A DNA stretch of 64,000 nucleotides. It comes from Prochlorococcus sp. AG-363-L02 (GTDB lineage: Bacteria; Cyanobacteriota; Cyanobacteriia; PCC-6307; Cyanobiaceae). Below, in pieces: positions 11,278 through 21,861 of the stretch. The stretch lies in the NCBI GenBank assembly GCA_003280185.1, contig QCFP01000001.1, positions 62,001-126,000 of the forward strand, read 5' to 3'. The translations under genes and the position numbers were made by a program. The notes below the pieces were generated by a model. The model ran no database searches and was not told the DNA's origin. It saw only the letters and a program-made list of their open reading frames with translations. How positions within the stretch are numbered: the stretch's first letter is position 1; each line of letters starts with the position of its first letter.

Positions 11278-13287
11278 TTAACCAAGAAGAGCTTTGGCTT
11301 TGGTAATTACATTTTCTACAGTGAATCCAAATTTTTCCATACAAGTTCCACCTGGAGCAGATGCACCAAAGCTCCCCATCGTAATACTGTCACCATCAAG
11401 GCCAATATATTTATGCCAGCCGAATGATTCTGCAGCTTCAACAACCAGTCTTTTTCTTATTGAATTTGGCAATACTGCCTCTTTGTATTCTGTAGATTGC
11501 TCTTCAAAAAGTTCAACACAAGGCATTGAAATAACCCTTACATTGTGCCCTTCAGAAGATAGTTGCTTGCTTGCTTGAACACATAGATCAAGCTCGCTGC
11601 CTGTTCCTATTAAAATTAGATCAGGCTTGCTTTCACAATCAACTAGTACATATCCACCTAGTGCAACTTTGTCTATAGAAGAATTCGCTTGATTTGCCAT
11701 ACCTTGTCTGCTTAAACAAAGTGAGCTAGGACGGTTTCGATTCTCGATGGCTACTTTGTACGCCCCACTTGTTTCGTTGCCATCACCAGGTCGGAAAACG
11801 AGCATGTTTGGAATTGCTCTGAGCGATGGAATTGTTTCTATTGGTTGATGAGTTGGACCATCTTCCCCCACTCCTATTGAGTCATGAGTGAGTACATAGA
11901 TAACACCTAATTCGCTGAGAGCTGAAAGGCGCATAGAACCTCTCATGTAGTCAGCAAAGACAAGGAATGTTCCCCCATAAGGAATTAGCCCACTTTTGTG
12001 ATATGCAATTCCATTGAGAATTGCTGCCATTGCATGTTCTCTGACCCCAAAGTGTAAATAACGTTTGTTCGGAGTTTCTGCTTGAAAAGATCCTGTCTCA
12101 CCTTTAATGTCAGTGTAATTTGAATGAGTAAGATCTGCTGATCCGCCGATTAATTCGGGTAGATTTGGCCCTAATTCTCCAAGGCATATTTGCGAGTGTT
12201 TACGAGTTGCAAGCCCTTTGTCATTTTCGGTATAGGTTGGAAGATTTTTATCCCAGTCTTTTGGTAGTTCTCCACGTAGCATTCTTTCAAACTCTTTTGC
12301 TTCCTGAGGATATTTCTGACGGTAATTAGCTAGGGACTCATTCCATTTAGACTCAGCTAATTCACCTTTTTGAATTGCTTGCCTGAATTGATCATAGACT
12401 TCCTGAGGAATCTCAAATGGTGGAAAATTCCAATCCAGTTGTTTTCTTGTAAGGGCTGCTTCCTCCTCTCCGAGGGGAGCACCATGTACACCTGCAGTAT
12501 CACTTTTATTAGGCGAACCATATCCAATAGTTGTACTTATTTTTATGATCGAAGGTTTATCGGTGACTGATTTTGCTTCTGAAATAGCTTGTGCAATCGA
12601 ATTGATGTCACTATTTCCATCCTTTACATGTTGAACATGCCAGCCATAGGCTTCATAACGCTTTAAAACATCTTCCGTAAATGATACATCTGTACGTCCA
12701 TCAATAGTTATTTGGTTGTCATCATAAAGCGCTATTAATTTTCCTAATTTAAGATGACCAGCTAATGAGCATGCTTCAGCCGATACACCTTCTTGATTGC
12801 ATCCATCTCCCATTACTACGTATGTGAAATGATCAACAATTATTGAGTCAACTTTGTTGAATTTTGCAGCGAGATGTGCCTCTGCAATGGCTAAGCCCAC
12901 AGCATTAGATATGCCAGCGCCTAGCGGACCCGCTGTAACTTCTACTCCGGCTGTTTCAAATGTTTCTGGGTGGCCTGGTGTGCGAGACCCCCATTGTCTG
13001 AATTGCTTTATGTCTTCTATTGAGATTGATTCATAGCCAGTTAGGTGAAGCAGTGCATATAGCAGCATGCATCCATGACCAGCGGATAGGACAAAGCGAT
13101 CGCGATTAAACCAATTAGGATTTTTGGGATTGTGGTTAAGAAATTTATCCCAGAGGGCATAACCCATTGGAGCGCAGCCCATAGGAAGGCCTGGATGGCC
13201 GCTATTGGACTTGTTTACAGCATCTACTGCGAGCATCCTGATGCTGTTAACGCAGAGTGTGTCAAGGGAAGCGGGCGCTGCGACCAT
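11278..13287 (-). CDS. tkt: Transketolase
   Basis: Thiamine-diphosphate enzyme of the Calvin cycle and pentose phosphate pathway that moves two-carbon units between sugar phosphates. The product has the HPG motif (SGHPGLPMG), the ThDP-binding [10 protein letters not shown], and the catalytic Glu region GVREHAM. I chose the ATG at 13287, giving a 669-residue protein beginning [11 protein letters not shown]; the open frame continues to 13404 but the extra 39 residues look non-conserved and run into fabF. It shares a direction with fabF-acpP. Confidence 0.96.
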   Translation of the reverse strand: MVAAPASLDTLCVNSIRMLAVDAVNKSNSGHPGLPMGCAPMGYALWDKFLNHNPKNPNWFNRDRFVLSAGHGCMLLYALLHLTGYESISIEDIKQFRQWGSRTPGHPETFETAGVEVTAGPLGAGISNAVGLAIAEAHLAAKFNKVDSIIVDHFTYVVMGDGCNQEGVSAEACSLAGHLKLGKLIALYDDNQITIDGRTDVSFTEDVLKRYEAYGWHVQHVKDGNSDINSIAQAISEAKSVTDKPSIIKISTTIGYGSPNKSDTAGVHGAPLGEEEAALTRKQLDWNFPPFEIPQEVYDQFRQAIQKGELAESKWNESLANYRQKYPQEAKEFERMLRGELPKDWDKNLPTYTENDKGLATRKHSQICLGELGPNLPELIGGSADLTHSNYTDIKGETGSFQAETPNKRYLHFGVREHAMAAILNGIAYHKSGLIPYGGTFLVFADYMRGSMRLSALSELGVIYVLTHDSIGVGEDGPTHQPIETIPSLRAIPNMLVFRPGDGNETSGAYKVAIENRNRPSSLCLSRQGMANQANSSIDKVALGGYVLVDCESKPDLILIGTGSELDLCVQASKQLSSEGHNVRVISMPCVELFEEQSTEYKEAVLPNSIRKRLVVEAAESFGWHKYIGLDGDSITMGSFGASAPGGTCMEKFGFTVENVITKAKALLG

Positions 13288-13354
13288 GGTTTTAATGGGG
13301 GAATGCGTAGATAGATGAGGTTTATGGAGAGGGATGGCGGCGGTTGAAGCCCGC

Positions 13355-14602
13355 TTAGGACATCCTTCGGAATGCAAGGCAGACGTTGTGGCCTCCGAAC
13401 CCAAATGAGTTCGACAGCACTACTTTTAGGCTGCTTTCTCTTGCAGTATTAGGCACGTAGTCCAGATCACAGTCGGGATCAGGATTGGAGTAATTGATTG
13501 TTGGTGGGATTACTTGGTGCTTTAGCGCAAGCACACATGCCACTGCTTCAATTCCACCAGACCCACCAAGAAGATGGCCAGTCATAGATTTTGTTGAACT
13601 AACTGGAAGTTGTTTGGCTTTATCACCGAAGACTTTTTTGATAGCGGCACTTTCATTGCTGTCATTGGCAGGAGTACTCGTTCCATGAGCGTTGATGTAA
13701 TCAACCTCTTGGTGGTTGAGTTTTCCGTCTTGAAGGGCTAAACGCATTGCTTCAGCACCACCGATTCCACCAGGTGTTGGGGATGTGATGTGATGAGCAT
13801 CGCAAGTGGTCCCATAGCCAACAATTTCTGCATGAATTGTTGCTCCTCTTGATTGTGCATTTTCAAGGGTTTCGAGGACCAAAATACCTGCTCCTTCTCC
13901 AATCACGAAACCATCTCGTTCAGCATCAAAAGGTCTGCTAGCCGAGCAAGGATCGTCATTTCGGAAAGATAAGGCTTTGGCACTAGCAAAACCTGCGACC
14001 CCAAGAGGGGTAATGCTTGCTTCGGCACCACCACAAATCATTGCATCTGCTTTTCCAAGTTGAAGCAATCGAAAAGCATCGCCAATAGCATTGGAACCAG
14101 CAGCACATGCAGTAGCAACTGCAGAACTAGGACCTTTCGCTCCCAATGCTATTGCGGCAAGACCCGTGGCCATGTTTGGGATCATCATGGGCACGGTGAA
14201 AGGGCTTACTCGACCAGGACCTTTTTCGGCGAGGACATGGGCTTGAGTTTCCATCGTTAATAAGCCACCCACGCCAGATCCAATAATGACTCCAATACGT
14301 GGAGCATTTTTGTCATTAATAGTTAACCCTGAATCTTGGATAGCTTGTTTTGCAGCAGTTACGCCAAATTTTGAGAATCGATCCCATCTTTTCGATTCTT
14401 TTGGCTCAATAAAGGTTGTTGGATCAAAGTCCTTGACCTCTGCAGCAAAACGACATGCATGGGCAGCAGCATCAAATAAGGTGATTGCTGTTATGCCATT
14501 GCGACCTGAAGTAAGACCATCTAGATAGGCCTTGACGCTATTCCCGATCGGCGTTATCGCACCGAGGCCTGTGACCACAACGCGATGGAGACCCTCCACC
14601 AT
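13355..14602 (-). CDS. fabF: 3-oxoacyl-[acyl-carrier-protein] synthase II
   Basis: Condensing enzyme that extends acyl-ACP by two carbons in fatty acid synthesis. The 415-residue product has the Cys nucleophile in [10 protein letters not shown] and the two catalytic His regions [11 protein letters not shown] and [14 protein letters not shown]. It lies 8 bases after the acpP stop in the same direction, the usual acpP-fabF operon, with tkt 67 bases further on. Confidence 0.97.
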   Translation of the reverse strand: MVEGLHRVVVTGLGAITPIGNSVKAYLDGLTSGRNGITAITLFDAAAHACRFAAEVKDFDPTTFIEPKESKRWDRFSKFGVTAAKQAIQDSGLTINDKNAPRIGVIIGSGVGGLLTMETQAHVLAEKGPGRVSPFTVPMMIPNMATGLAAIALGAKGPSSAVATACAAGSNAIGDAFRLLQLGKADAMICGGAEASITPLGVAGFASAKALSFRNDDPCSASRPFDAERDGFVIGEGAGILVLETLENAQSRGATIHAEIVGYGTTCDAHHITSPTPGGIGGAEAMRLALQDGKLNHQEVDYINAHGTSTPANDSNESAAIKKVFGDKAKQLPVSSTKSMTGHLLGGSGGIEAVACVLALKHQVIPPTINYSNPDPDCDLDYVPNTARESSLKVVLSNSFGFGGHNVCLAFRRMS

Positions 14603-14610
14603 TGTGCTCC

Positions 14611-14853
14611 TTAGGATTGCTTGTCTTCGATGTACTTGACAGCATCCCCGACCGTGGCGATACCTTCGGCAGCCTCGTCAGGGATTTCTATATCAAATGC
14701 CTCCTCAAGAGCCATTACAAGTTCAACAGTGTCGAGGGAGTCGGCACCTAGGTCGTTTTGAAAGTTAGACGCAGGCTTGATTTCGCCAGCTTCTACGCTG
14801 AGTTGCTCAGCAACGATGGAACGTACTTTTTCGAGAATCTCTTCCTGGGACAT
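14611..14853 (-). CDS. acpP: Acyl carrier protein
   Basis: Carrier of acyl intermediates in fatty acid synthesis. The phosphopantetheine attachment Ser lies in [11 protein letters not shown], and the protein is acidic, four-helix and 80 residues long, as in the family. I use the ATG at 14853 (MSQEEILEK); the frame runs upstream to 14877 without conserved sequence. Divergent from psaC with about 138 bases between starts. Confidence 0.97.
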   Translation of the reverse strand: MSQEEILEKVRSIVAEQLSVEAGEIKPASNFQNDLGADSLDTVELVMALEEAFDIEIPDEAAEGIATVGDAVKYIEDKQS

Positions 14854-14949
14854 ATCCGTGAAGATAGGACTCCGCATCCTACGAGCTCATGGTCTGTAGT
14901 TAACAACAGTGACGGCAGAGCTGTGAAATTGTCCCAGAGGGACATTTGA

Positions 14950-15237
<288 letters not shown>

Positions 15238-15293
15238 TTTTCCAATTCTTTGGATAAAGGGGGGTTCTTTTTTTCGGTTTACCCCATAAGCTC

Positions 15294-15317
15294 AGCCCGG
15301 CGCTGCCGGGCTTTTTG
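15294..15317 (+). terminator. Rho-independent terminator of psaC
   Basis: The stem AGCCCGGC (15294-15301) and GCCGGGCT (15305-15312) has a three-base loop and is followed by a short T run. It ends only a few bases before the glmS ATG at 15320, so the glmS message probably starts upstream of or inside this hairpin. Confidence 0.9.
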
Positions 15318-15319
15318 TT

Positions 15320-17224
15320 ATGTGCGGAATTGTTGCTGTTATTGGTTCAAGGGAAGCGGCACCTTTGCTTCTGGAGGGATTAAAACAGTTGGAATACCGT
15401 GGATACGATTCCGCTGGTCTTGCAACTGTTACATCTTCCTCAAAGGGGACGGATGGAATTCTTACCTGTCAACGAGCGGAGGGGAAGTTAGTTAATCTCA
15501 CTGCTCTTGTTGAGCAAAAGGGTTCTGCAGGTCATTTAGGCATTGGCCACACAAGATGGGCTACACATGGCAAACCTGAGGAGAGGAATGCTCATCCGCA
15601 TAGAGATACTTCAGGAAATATTGCAGTAGTACAAAACGGCATTATCGAAAATCATCGAACTTTGAGAAAAGATCTTGAAGCTGAAGGAGTTACATTTACT
15701 TCTGAAACGGACACTGAAGTAATTCCTCATCTTATTGCAAGGGAATTGGACCGTTTGCAAATGGAAGGACGAATTGCAAGTGGAGCAAGCTTATTAGCTG
15801 CGGTTCAGAGGGCTTCTATGCAATTGACCGGTGCATATGCTCTTGCAGTTGTTTGGTCAAAAGCTCCTGAAGCTTTAATTGTTGCAAGAAGGCAAGCTCC
15901 TTTACTGATTGGTTTAGGAGAAGGGGAATTCCTTTGTGCAAGTGATACCCCAGCTCTTGCGGGGTTTACTCGAACAATTCTTCCAATGGAGGATGGTGAA
16001 ATTGCTTTGTTAACTCCTTTAGGAATTGAGTTATACGATTCTGAGGGGAATAGAAAACAGCGAAGCCCGACTTTGTTGAGAGGTTATGAGCATGTTGCTG
16101 ATAGGCGACATTTTCGTCACTTCATGTTGAAGGAAATTCACGAGCAACCTGAAATAGCCGAATTATGGGTTACAAGAAACCTTCCTGAAGGACTTTCTCC
16201 ACGAAACCCTGTTGCTTTACCCTTTGACGAGGCTTTTTATGAAGGTATAGATCGTGTTCAAATTTTAGCTTGTGGGACTAGTCGCCATGCAGCATTGGTC
16301 GGTGCTCATTTATTAGAGCAATTTTCAGGGATACCAACTTCTGTGTTTTACGCGAGTGAATTTAGATATGCTCCTCCCCCTTTAGAGCCAAATACGTTGA
16401 CAATTGGGGTCACTCAGTCTGGTGAGACAGCTGATACCCTTGCAGCTCTGCTGATGGAAGCTGATAGAAGAGATTCACATGGGGATAAGGCTTTTGCTTC
16501 GCGTCAGTTAGGAGTAACAAATAGACCTGAAAGTTCATTAGCAAGGCAAGTATCGAATGTTCTTGATATTGGAGCTGGTATTGAAGTTGGCGTAGCTGCT
16601 ACAAAAACATTCCTTGGTCAATTGCTTTCTTTTTATGGTCTTGCATTAATGTTTGCTGCTCGCAGAAAAAGCCGTACTGATGATGAAATATTAGAACTTA
16701 TAAATGAACTGAGATCTGTTCCAGATCAATTGAGGGGGTTAATCCAAAAACATGACAAATTATCAGAAGCTATTGCTCCTCGTTTTGCTGAGACAAAAGA
16801 TGTAATTTTCTTAGGAAGAGGAATAAATTACCCTATTGCTCTTGAAGGAGCTTTGAAATTGAAGGAAATTAGCTATATCCATGCAGAGGGTTATCCAGCT
16901 GGAGAGATGAAGCATGGTCCAATCGCTTTGCTTGATCCTTATGTCCCAGTAATATCAATTGCGATGCCCGGTGTTGTCTTTGATAAGGTTCTAAGTAATG
17001 CTCAAGAAGCAAAGGCTAGAGATGCACAGTTAATTGGCATTGCACCAGAAGGTCCTGATACAGAGATTTTTGACGCGTTATTAGCTTTACCTAAGGTTAG
17101 TGAATGGGTCAGCCCATTATTTTCTATTGTCCCAATGCAATTACTTAGTTACCACATTGCAGCTCATAGAGGACTTGATGTGGACCAACCGAGGAATTTG
17201 GCTAAAAGCGTTACTGTTGAATAA
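15320..17224 (+). CDS. glmS: Glucosamine-fructose-6-phosphate aminotransferase (isomerizing)
   Basis: Makes glucosamine-6-phosphate from fructose-6-phosphate and glutamine for peptidoglycan and lipopolysaccharide. The N-terminal glutaminase domain begins with catalytic Cys2 (MCGIVAVIG). Two SIS sugar-isomerase domains follow (CGTSRHAAL, TQSGETADTL, GRGINYPIALEGALKLKE) with the conserved C-terminal LAKSVTVE. The 634-residue length is typical. It converges on the manC-like gene with one base between stop codons. Confidence 0.97.
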   Translation: MCGIVAVIGSREAAPLLLEGLKQLEYRGYDSAGLATVTSSSKGTDGILTCQRAEGKLVNLTALVEQKGSAGHLGIGHTRWATHGKPEERNAHPHRDTSGNIAVVQNGIIENHRTLRKDLEAEGVTFTSETDTEVIPHLIARELDRLQMEGRIASGASLLAAVQRASMQLTGAYALAVVWSKAPEALIVARRQAPLLIGLGEGEFLCASDTPALAGFTRTILPMEDGEIALLTPLGIELYDSEGNRKQRSPTLLRGYEHVADRRHFRHFMLKEIHEQPEIAELWVTRNLPEGLSPRNPVALPFDEAFYEGIDRVQILACGTSRHAALVGAHLLEQFSGIPTSVFYASEFRYAPPPLEPNTLTIGVTQSGETADTLAALLMEADRRDSHGDKAFASRQLGVTNRPESSLARQVSNVLDIGAGIEVGVAATKTFLGQLLSFYGLALMFAARRKSRTDDEILELINELRSVPDQLRGLIQKHDKLSEAIAPRFAETKDVIFLGRGINYPIALEGALKLKEISYIHAEGYPAGEMKHGPIALLDPYVPVISIAMPGVVFDKVLSNAQEAKARDAQLIGIAPEGPDTEIFDALLALPKVSEWVSPLFSIVPMQLLSYHIAAHRGLDVDQPRNLAKSVTVE

Positions 17225-17225
17225 G

Positions 17226-18680
17226 TCAACTCAGACGCACTTGGTTTATCCTTTTATACCTATCTTCGAATCTAACGATATCATCCTCCCCTAGGTAGGC
17301 ACCACTTTGTATTTCGATTAATTCCATAGGCATTTTTCCTGGATTTGTTAATCTATGTTTACACCCTAGCGGTATATAAGTACTTTCATTTTCTCCTAAT
17401 AATTGTTGTTCGCCATCACGTTCAATCATTGCAGTTCCTTTTACTACTATCCAGTGTTCTGCTCGATGATGATGCATTTGCAGTGAAAGACTTTCACCAG
17501 GCTTAACTACAATTCTTTTAACTTGCCATCGAGTATCTTCTACAACGCTGGTGTAATAGCCCCATGGACGATATATTTTGCGATGAGCTTTTCCCTCTGG
17601 GCTGCCGTCTTCCTCTAGTTGTTTTACGATATTTTTGACATGCTGTGACTGACTTCTATCAGCAATTAAAATAGCATCATCAGTTTCTACAATTATAAGG
17701 TCTTTCAGACCAAGACCAACAATAAGTCGATGCTCACTTCTGATATAGCAATTTTGTATGTTTTCAGAAATAACTCGACCTAAGGAACTATTGCCATTGG
17801 AGTCTTTTTTTGCGGTTTCCCATAATGCATTCCAGCTTCCAACATCACTCCATCCTGCATTTAGTGGAATAACACTTCCTAGTTGAGTTTTTTCCATAAC
17901 AGCAACATCAATTGGAACATTTGGACAATTTGCGAAAGCTTCTCTTTCAAGTCGAAGAAATTCCATATCTGGCATTTCGTTTTCAAGTGCAGCTCTACAA
18001 GAACTAACAATTTCTGGTGCTAGTCGCTCTAGTTCACTGAGAATTGCACTGGCTTTAAAGAGGAAGATTCCGCTATTCCACGTAAATCTGTTATCAGAAA
18101 GAAATTCTTGTGCTTTTTCTTTATTAGGCTTTTCGAAAAAGTTCTCAATAGGCATGTCTATGCGCTCATGTCCATTAGGGGCTTTTCCAGCTTCTATATA
18201 TCCGTAGCCAGTTTCAGGGCATGTTGGGACTATCCCGAATGTAACTAGGCGTCCTTCTTCTGCAGGTTTACGACCGATTTGGATTGTTTGACGAAATTCT
18301 TCGCAGTTTTGAATTAAATGATCTGCTGATAAAACTAGAAGAAGAGGATCATTGCCTCTTTCGGTTGCTTGAAGGGCAGCAACGGCTATAGCAGGGGCTG
18401 TATTACGTCCAATGGGCTCCAAGAGAATTGTTTTTGGAGAAACGCTGATTTGGCGCATTTGTTCTGCAACGATGAAGCGATGATCTTCATGGCAAATCAA
18501 TATTGGATCAGTGAGCCCTTTTAGGCCCTGAAGCCTTTTTTGCGTTTGTTGTAAAAGCGTTTCACCTTCAACTCCTCCAAGAGCCCAATATTGCTTTGGA
18601 TAACTTGCTCTGGAAAGAGGCCAAAGACGTGTACCTGTTCCACCGCAGAGGATTACAGGGATTAGGGGTCTAATTTCCAC
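17226..18680 (-). CDS. manC: Mannose-1-phosphate guanylyltransferase / mannose-6-phosphate isomerase
   Basis: Bifunctional enzyme supplying GDP-mannose for surface polysaccharide. The N-terminal nucleotidyltransferase domain carries the signature GGTGTRLWPLSR and the FFEKPNKEKA region. The C-terminal half is a cupin of the type II isomerase family (RPWGYYTSV, MHHHRAEHWIVVKGTA). The length of 484 fits the AlgA/ManC family. Its stop lies one base from the glmS stop on the other strand. Confidence 0.92.
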   Translation of the reverse strand: MEIRPLIPVILCGGTGTRLWPLSRASYPKQYWALGGVEGETLLQQTQKRLQGLKGLTDPILICHEDHRFIVAEQMRQISVSPKTILLEPIGRNTAPAIAVAALQATERGNDPLLLVLSADHLIQNCEEFRQTIQIGRKPAEEGRLVTFGIVPTCPETGYGYIEAGKAPNGHERIDMPIENFFEKPNKEKAQEFLSDNRFTWNSGIFLFKASAILSELERLAPEIVSSCRAALENEMPDMEFLRLEREAFANCPNVPIDVAVMEKTQLGSVIPLNAGWSDVGSWNALWETAKKDSNGNSSLGRVISENIQNCYIRSEHRLIVGLGLKDLIIVETDDAILIADRSQSQHVKNIVKQLEEDGSPEGKAHRKIYRPWGYYTSVVEDTRWQVKRIVVKPGESLSLQMHHHRAEHWIVVKGTAMIERDGEQQLLGENESTYIPLGCKHRLTNPGKMPMELIEIQSGAYLGEDDIVRFEDRYKRINQVRLS

Positions 18681-18737
18681 TCTTTAAGGGATTAGTCTCT
18701 TAAGAATCGCGCAAAAAACTTCATTTTGTCGATCTCT

Positions 18738-19271
18738 TTATAGATCTAATAAACCCTTCGGTGGAGTGAGTTTTAGCCAACCTTCTTTAAGGTTGACTTC
18801 TGGAACTATTTCTTTAACAAAGGGGATTAGTACTTTTTTCCCATTTAAAAGCTCTACTTCTAAGAGGTCATTCCCCGCACTTTCAAGGCCTTTGACTTCG
18901 CCTATGGAGGCTTCATGTTTGTTGAGGCAGACTTTAAGACCAATTAAATCTAGAAAATGAAACTCATTTGGTGCAAGTTTAGGACGATTACCAGTAGGCA
19001 CTAAGAGGCTTTTACCAATTAAGCTTTCAGCTTGATCTCGATTGTTGATTCCTGCGAGCTTCACCACATAAAGGGATTTACCTGGGATAAGTCTTCCTGA
19101 AATTAATTCGATTACCTTTGGTGGGGATCCTTTCATTGTTGATATCCAGCGCTTTCCTGCTTTTGTAAAGCGTTCTGGAAAGTCAGTACTAGGATTGACT
19201 CGAATTTGACCTTGCAAGCCTTGGGCAGCAACAATCTTGCCAATTGTCAGCCAGTTTTCAGTTTGAGACAT
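18738..19271 (-). CDS. rimM: Ribosome maturation factor RimM
   Basis: Binds ribosomal protein S19 and assists maturation of the 30S head. The N-terminal RimM beta-barrel is visible (IGKIVAAQGLQGQIRVNP) and the C-terminal PRC-barrel follows (FLDLIGLKV, GKKVLIPFVKEIV). The ATG at 19271 is preferred; a GTG two codons earlier at 19277 is possible. Divergent from the ndhS-like gene. Confidence 0.93.
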   Translation of the reverse strand: MSQTENWLTIGKIVAAQGLQGQIRVNPSTDFPERFTKAGKRWISTMKGSPPKVIELISGRLIPGKSLYVVKLAGINNRDQAESLIGKSLLVPTGNRPKLAPNEFHFLDLIGLKVCLNKHEASIGEVKGLESAGNDLLEVELLNGKKVLIPFVKEIVPEVNLKEGWLKLTPPKGLLDL

Positions 19272-19322
19272 TTTCACTAGGTTCCCACGATAATGTCTTG
19301 ATTGATGTTTTGAGTAGATTCC

Positions 19323-19508
19323 ATGCCAAAAAAGGAAGTTCCAATTCTGCCTGGTTCAACTGTGATTGTGAAAGATTTATCTTCTATCTATAAGGGTTAC
19401 ACTGGTTTTGTGCAAAGAATTAGTTCTGGAAGAGCCGCAGTTCTTTTTGAGGGCGGTAATTGGGACAAGTTAGTTACTATTCCTCTAGAGGATTTAGAGT
19501 TATCCTAG
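19323..19508 (+). CDS. ndhS: NAD(P)H dehydrogenase subunit S-like (NdhS)
   Basis: A 61-residue SH3-like protein with the PGSTVIVKD start and the highly characteristic VLFEGGNWDKLVT block of the cyanobacterial NdhS family. NdhS lies at the ferredoxin-binding site of the NDH-1 complex and helps cyclic electron flow. The assignment rests on the C-terminal motif and size. A generic annotation of this family is DUF3252. Confidence 0.8.
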   Translation: MPKKEVPILPGSTVIVKDLSSIYKGYTGFVQRISSGRAAVLFEGGNWDKLVTIPLEDLELS

Positions 19509-19558
19509 TTCTCTCTTGCCTGGACGACTTTCTCATTGATTCCATATGATTATGTTTT

Positions 19559-20338
19559 TTATTTAAATGAATCTTTATCATTTTTTGTGTTATTTCTTTT
19601 TAGTTTCTCCAGGGCTTGACGAGCTGCTTCTTGCTCAGATCCACGCTTAGATCTACCCCAGCCAAAGCCTAATGACTCTTCATTTAGATATACTCTGGAA
19701 AAGAATCTTTTTGGATTTCCATGATCAAGATTCTTTTCTTCACTTCTGTAAATCGGAACAGATTTTCTTTTCGATTGACACCATTCCTGTAGGGCTGATT
19801 TGCAGTTATAATTTTCGGGATTAGCTAGTATAGATTTGCTTTCCTTGATCCAATATGGGGTCAACCATGTATGGATAGGTTCTAGATCTTCCCAGTATTG
19901 ATATATAGCTCCAATCAAGGCTTCTGTCGCTTCTGCTTGCAGTGTTGATTTCCCAAAACTATCACCTGCTGCTTTTTTCCCAATAATTAGTACTTCTTCA
20001 ATTTTGATTTGTTCGCCCACTTCCGCGAGCCATCTGTCACTAACTAGTTGGGCCCTTAGTGCGGATCTTTCGCCTACATTCATTTTTGGAAAGTGACGTT
20101 CAATGAACTCTGAGGCCACAAGTCGCAACACAGCGTCGCCAAGAAATTCTAATTTTTCATGATTCTTTGGTTGGTTGGCAGAGGTATGGGTGAGTGCTTC
20201 GTCTATTAAATCAAGGGATTCTGTTTTTTTTCTTGAAGGAGAGTTGCTAGAAAAATGGTCAATTTTTAGTCGACGCAAAAACTCTCTTAATGCGGTTACA
20301 CGTTGAATCGTCATTCTTCTTGAGCTTGAGTCTTTCAT
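19559..20338 (-). CDS. rnc: Ribonuclease III
   Basis: Double-stranded-RNA endonuclease that processes rRNA and regulatory duplexes. The catalytic signature NHEKLEFLGDAVLRL and the second metal-site helix TEALIGAIYQYWE are present, followed by a C-terminal double-stranded-RNA binding domain (KSALQEWCQ, FGWGRSKRGSEQEAARQALE). The 259-residue length is normal. The frame ends close to the ndhS-like gene on the other strand and lies next to rnpB, so several RNA-processing genes are clustered here. Confidence 0.95.
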   Translation of the reverse strand: MKDSSSRRMTIQRVTALREFLRRLKIDHFSSNSPSRKKTESLDLIDEALTHTSANQPKNHEKLEFLGDAVLRLVASEFIERHFPKMNVGERSALRAQLVSDRWLAEVGEQIKIEEVLIIGKKAAGDSFGKSTLQAEATEALIGAIYQYWEDLEPIHTWLTPYWIKESKSILANPENYNCKSALQEWCQSKRKSVPIYRSEEKNLDHGNPKRFFSRVYLNEESLGFGWGRSKRGSEQEAARQALEKLKRNNTKNDKDSFK

Positions 20339-20415
20339 GAGATTTTTTATTAATAGTTCCCATTAGCAGAGTGTTTCTAATTATGTATCTTTGGCTTTTT
20401 TTGAGTTGAATAGGG

Positions 20416-20802
20416 AGAAAGCAGGGAGTAAGCCGGGTTCTGTTCGCTCCACAAAGGAGCGGGTGATCATCTATCTGGGACTACTGTTTCCAGCAGCCTC
20501 TAGCGGCTCATACTGTGGAACGAGGTAGATGGCGATTCTTCGTTCCTAGGCCTTGCTCCTAGCCGGGGTTTACCTAGCCAGCACCTCTCGATGCTGCTGG
20601 TGCGCTCTTACCGCACCTTTGCACCCTTGCCTGTTCCATGGAAATGGTCATCGGCGGTGTGTTTCTGTGGCACTATCCTCACGGTCACCCGCACTGGGCG
20701 TTACCCAGCAAGCTTGGCCATCGGGGAGCCCGGACTTTCCTCAATCGATCCTTGTTGTTAAAAAACAGCAACATTCGATCGTAATCACCTCTCCTGCTTT
20801 CA
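20416..20802 (-). ncRNA. rnpB: RNase P RNA (rnpB), type A
   Basis: Catalytic RNA that matures tRNA 5' ends. On the minus strand the conserved 5' segment GAGGAAAGTCCGGGCTCC reads near 20745-20728 and the 3' segment AGAACCCGGCTTACTCCCTG near 20440-20421. The ends pair to form helix P1: AAAGCAGGAG on the 5' side against CTCCCTGCTTT on the 3' side. The internal GGGTAACGCCCAGTGCGGGTGACCG region is also typical. Exact ends are estimated from P1. The open frame in the other direction across this locus is not a gene. Confidence 0.95.
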
Positions 20803-20839
20803 AGGTCCATAATGCCCTCTGAAGAAACTTTCTTTCAAT

Positions 20840-20913
<74 letters not shown>

Positions 20914-21011
20914 TAATTGATGATTTAATTCGTTTGAGTGGTCGGTACTACATCTGGGGGAGTGGTCAATTTCTACACTGCCGCTAGCGTTGGATTAGTG
21001 AATCAGTCTCC

Positions 21012-21341
21012 ATGACACAGCTTCACGATTTACGGCTACGTCTTCTTGTTCAACAAGAAAGTGAGAACATTGCAAATGCTCAACCTTCAGACTTGGATCT
21101 TTCAGTGGTCCAGGCAAGGTGTCTTTGTTGGCTTGCCCTTTTGGCTGAGGCTCATGAGGATCAGGCCAGCGATGCTGAACGCAGGGGGGACACTGAGCAA
21201 GCCATGGGTTGGTTTGCAGATTCAATGCGACTTAGAGATGTGATTCAAGTTGTTACTACCATTGAGATCCCTTTACCTGATTCCATTGAAGGTGATCCAT
21301 CAGAGGGCGATTCCTCTGATGATTCCTCGATGGCGGCATAG
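21012..21341 (+). CDS. Conserved small acidic hypothetical protein
   Basis: A 109-residue protein. The first 85 residues look helical with a Cys-containing middle (ARCLCWLALLAEAHEDQASDA); the tail is strongly acidic and serine-rich (EGDPSEGDSSDDSS). It has no membrane segment and no recognised domain. It starts with ATG about 100 bases after tRNA-Arg and precedes a second small protein with a similarly acidic, serine-rich stretch. Function unknown. Confidence 0.6.
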   Translation: MTQLHDLRLRLLVQQESENIANAQPSDLDLSVVQARCLCWLALLAEAHEDQASDAERRGDTEQAMGWFADSMRLRDVIQVVTTIEIPLPDSIEGDPSEGDSSDDSSMAA

Positions 21342-21377
21342 TAGATGTCATGATAGTGAAGAGCTATAGGGACTTCG

Positions 21378-21833
21378 GTGCCTCAAGAGCCCTGCCAATG
21401 CCCTGACTGTCAAAAGTTTTATCGGGAGCATGATCGATTAATTCGAGAGTTCCCAACCTTGCGGCAGCAACAAGAACTCAATTGGGCTGCTTTGCAGTCC
21501 TTCAGAACTCTTGCAGGAAGAGTGCTTGAAGATCTCCAGAAACATCATTCACTCGAAAGTAGTGAATCTGGTAATGATCCCTCTTCTGACGACTCAAATA
21601 CGCAGGATGTAGATGTCTTGCAGCAAGCTATTGCTGATCTTGAAAATATTAATGCTCACCTCTATTCAGTGGAAGCACTTATGGAGAGAGTTTTTGATGT
21701 AAAAGTTCCTGAAGAGGTTGAAGGAAAGTTTCGGGAATTAGCGGGTGAGTTAGCTCCAGATCCATTGAATGTTGATCGATTGAGATTGAATCGGCTTTTG
21801 CATCAGACTCCGGACTTGCCAGATAGAGGTTGA
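21378..21833 (+). CDS. Conserved hypothetical protein with N-terminal CxxC
   Basis: A 151-residue hydrophilic protein starting with GTG. Near its N-terminus it has CQCPDC, which could bind a metal with another partner, though no second Cys pair is present. The rest is helical and acidic, with a Ser/Asp-rich linker (SSESGNDPSSDDSN) before a second helical part. It lies 36 bases after the previous small gene, so the two are probably co-transcribed. Function unknown. Confidence 0.6.
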   Translation: MPQEPCQCPDCQKFYREHDRLIREFPTLRQQQELNWAALQSFRTLAGRVLEDLQKHHSLESSESGNDPSSDDSNTQDVDVLQQAIADLENINAHLYSVEALMERVFDVKVPEEVEGKFRELAGELAPDPLNVDRLRLNRLLHQTPDLPDRG

Positions 21834-21861
21834 CTTTTCTATTTTTTAAAACTCTTTTCAG

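Noticed and set aside
20553..20822. Plus-strand ORF of 89 codons across the RNase P RNA locus
   Set aside because: It lies on the strand opposite a clear rnpB gene, and the sequence constraint is explained by the RNA structure.
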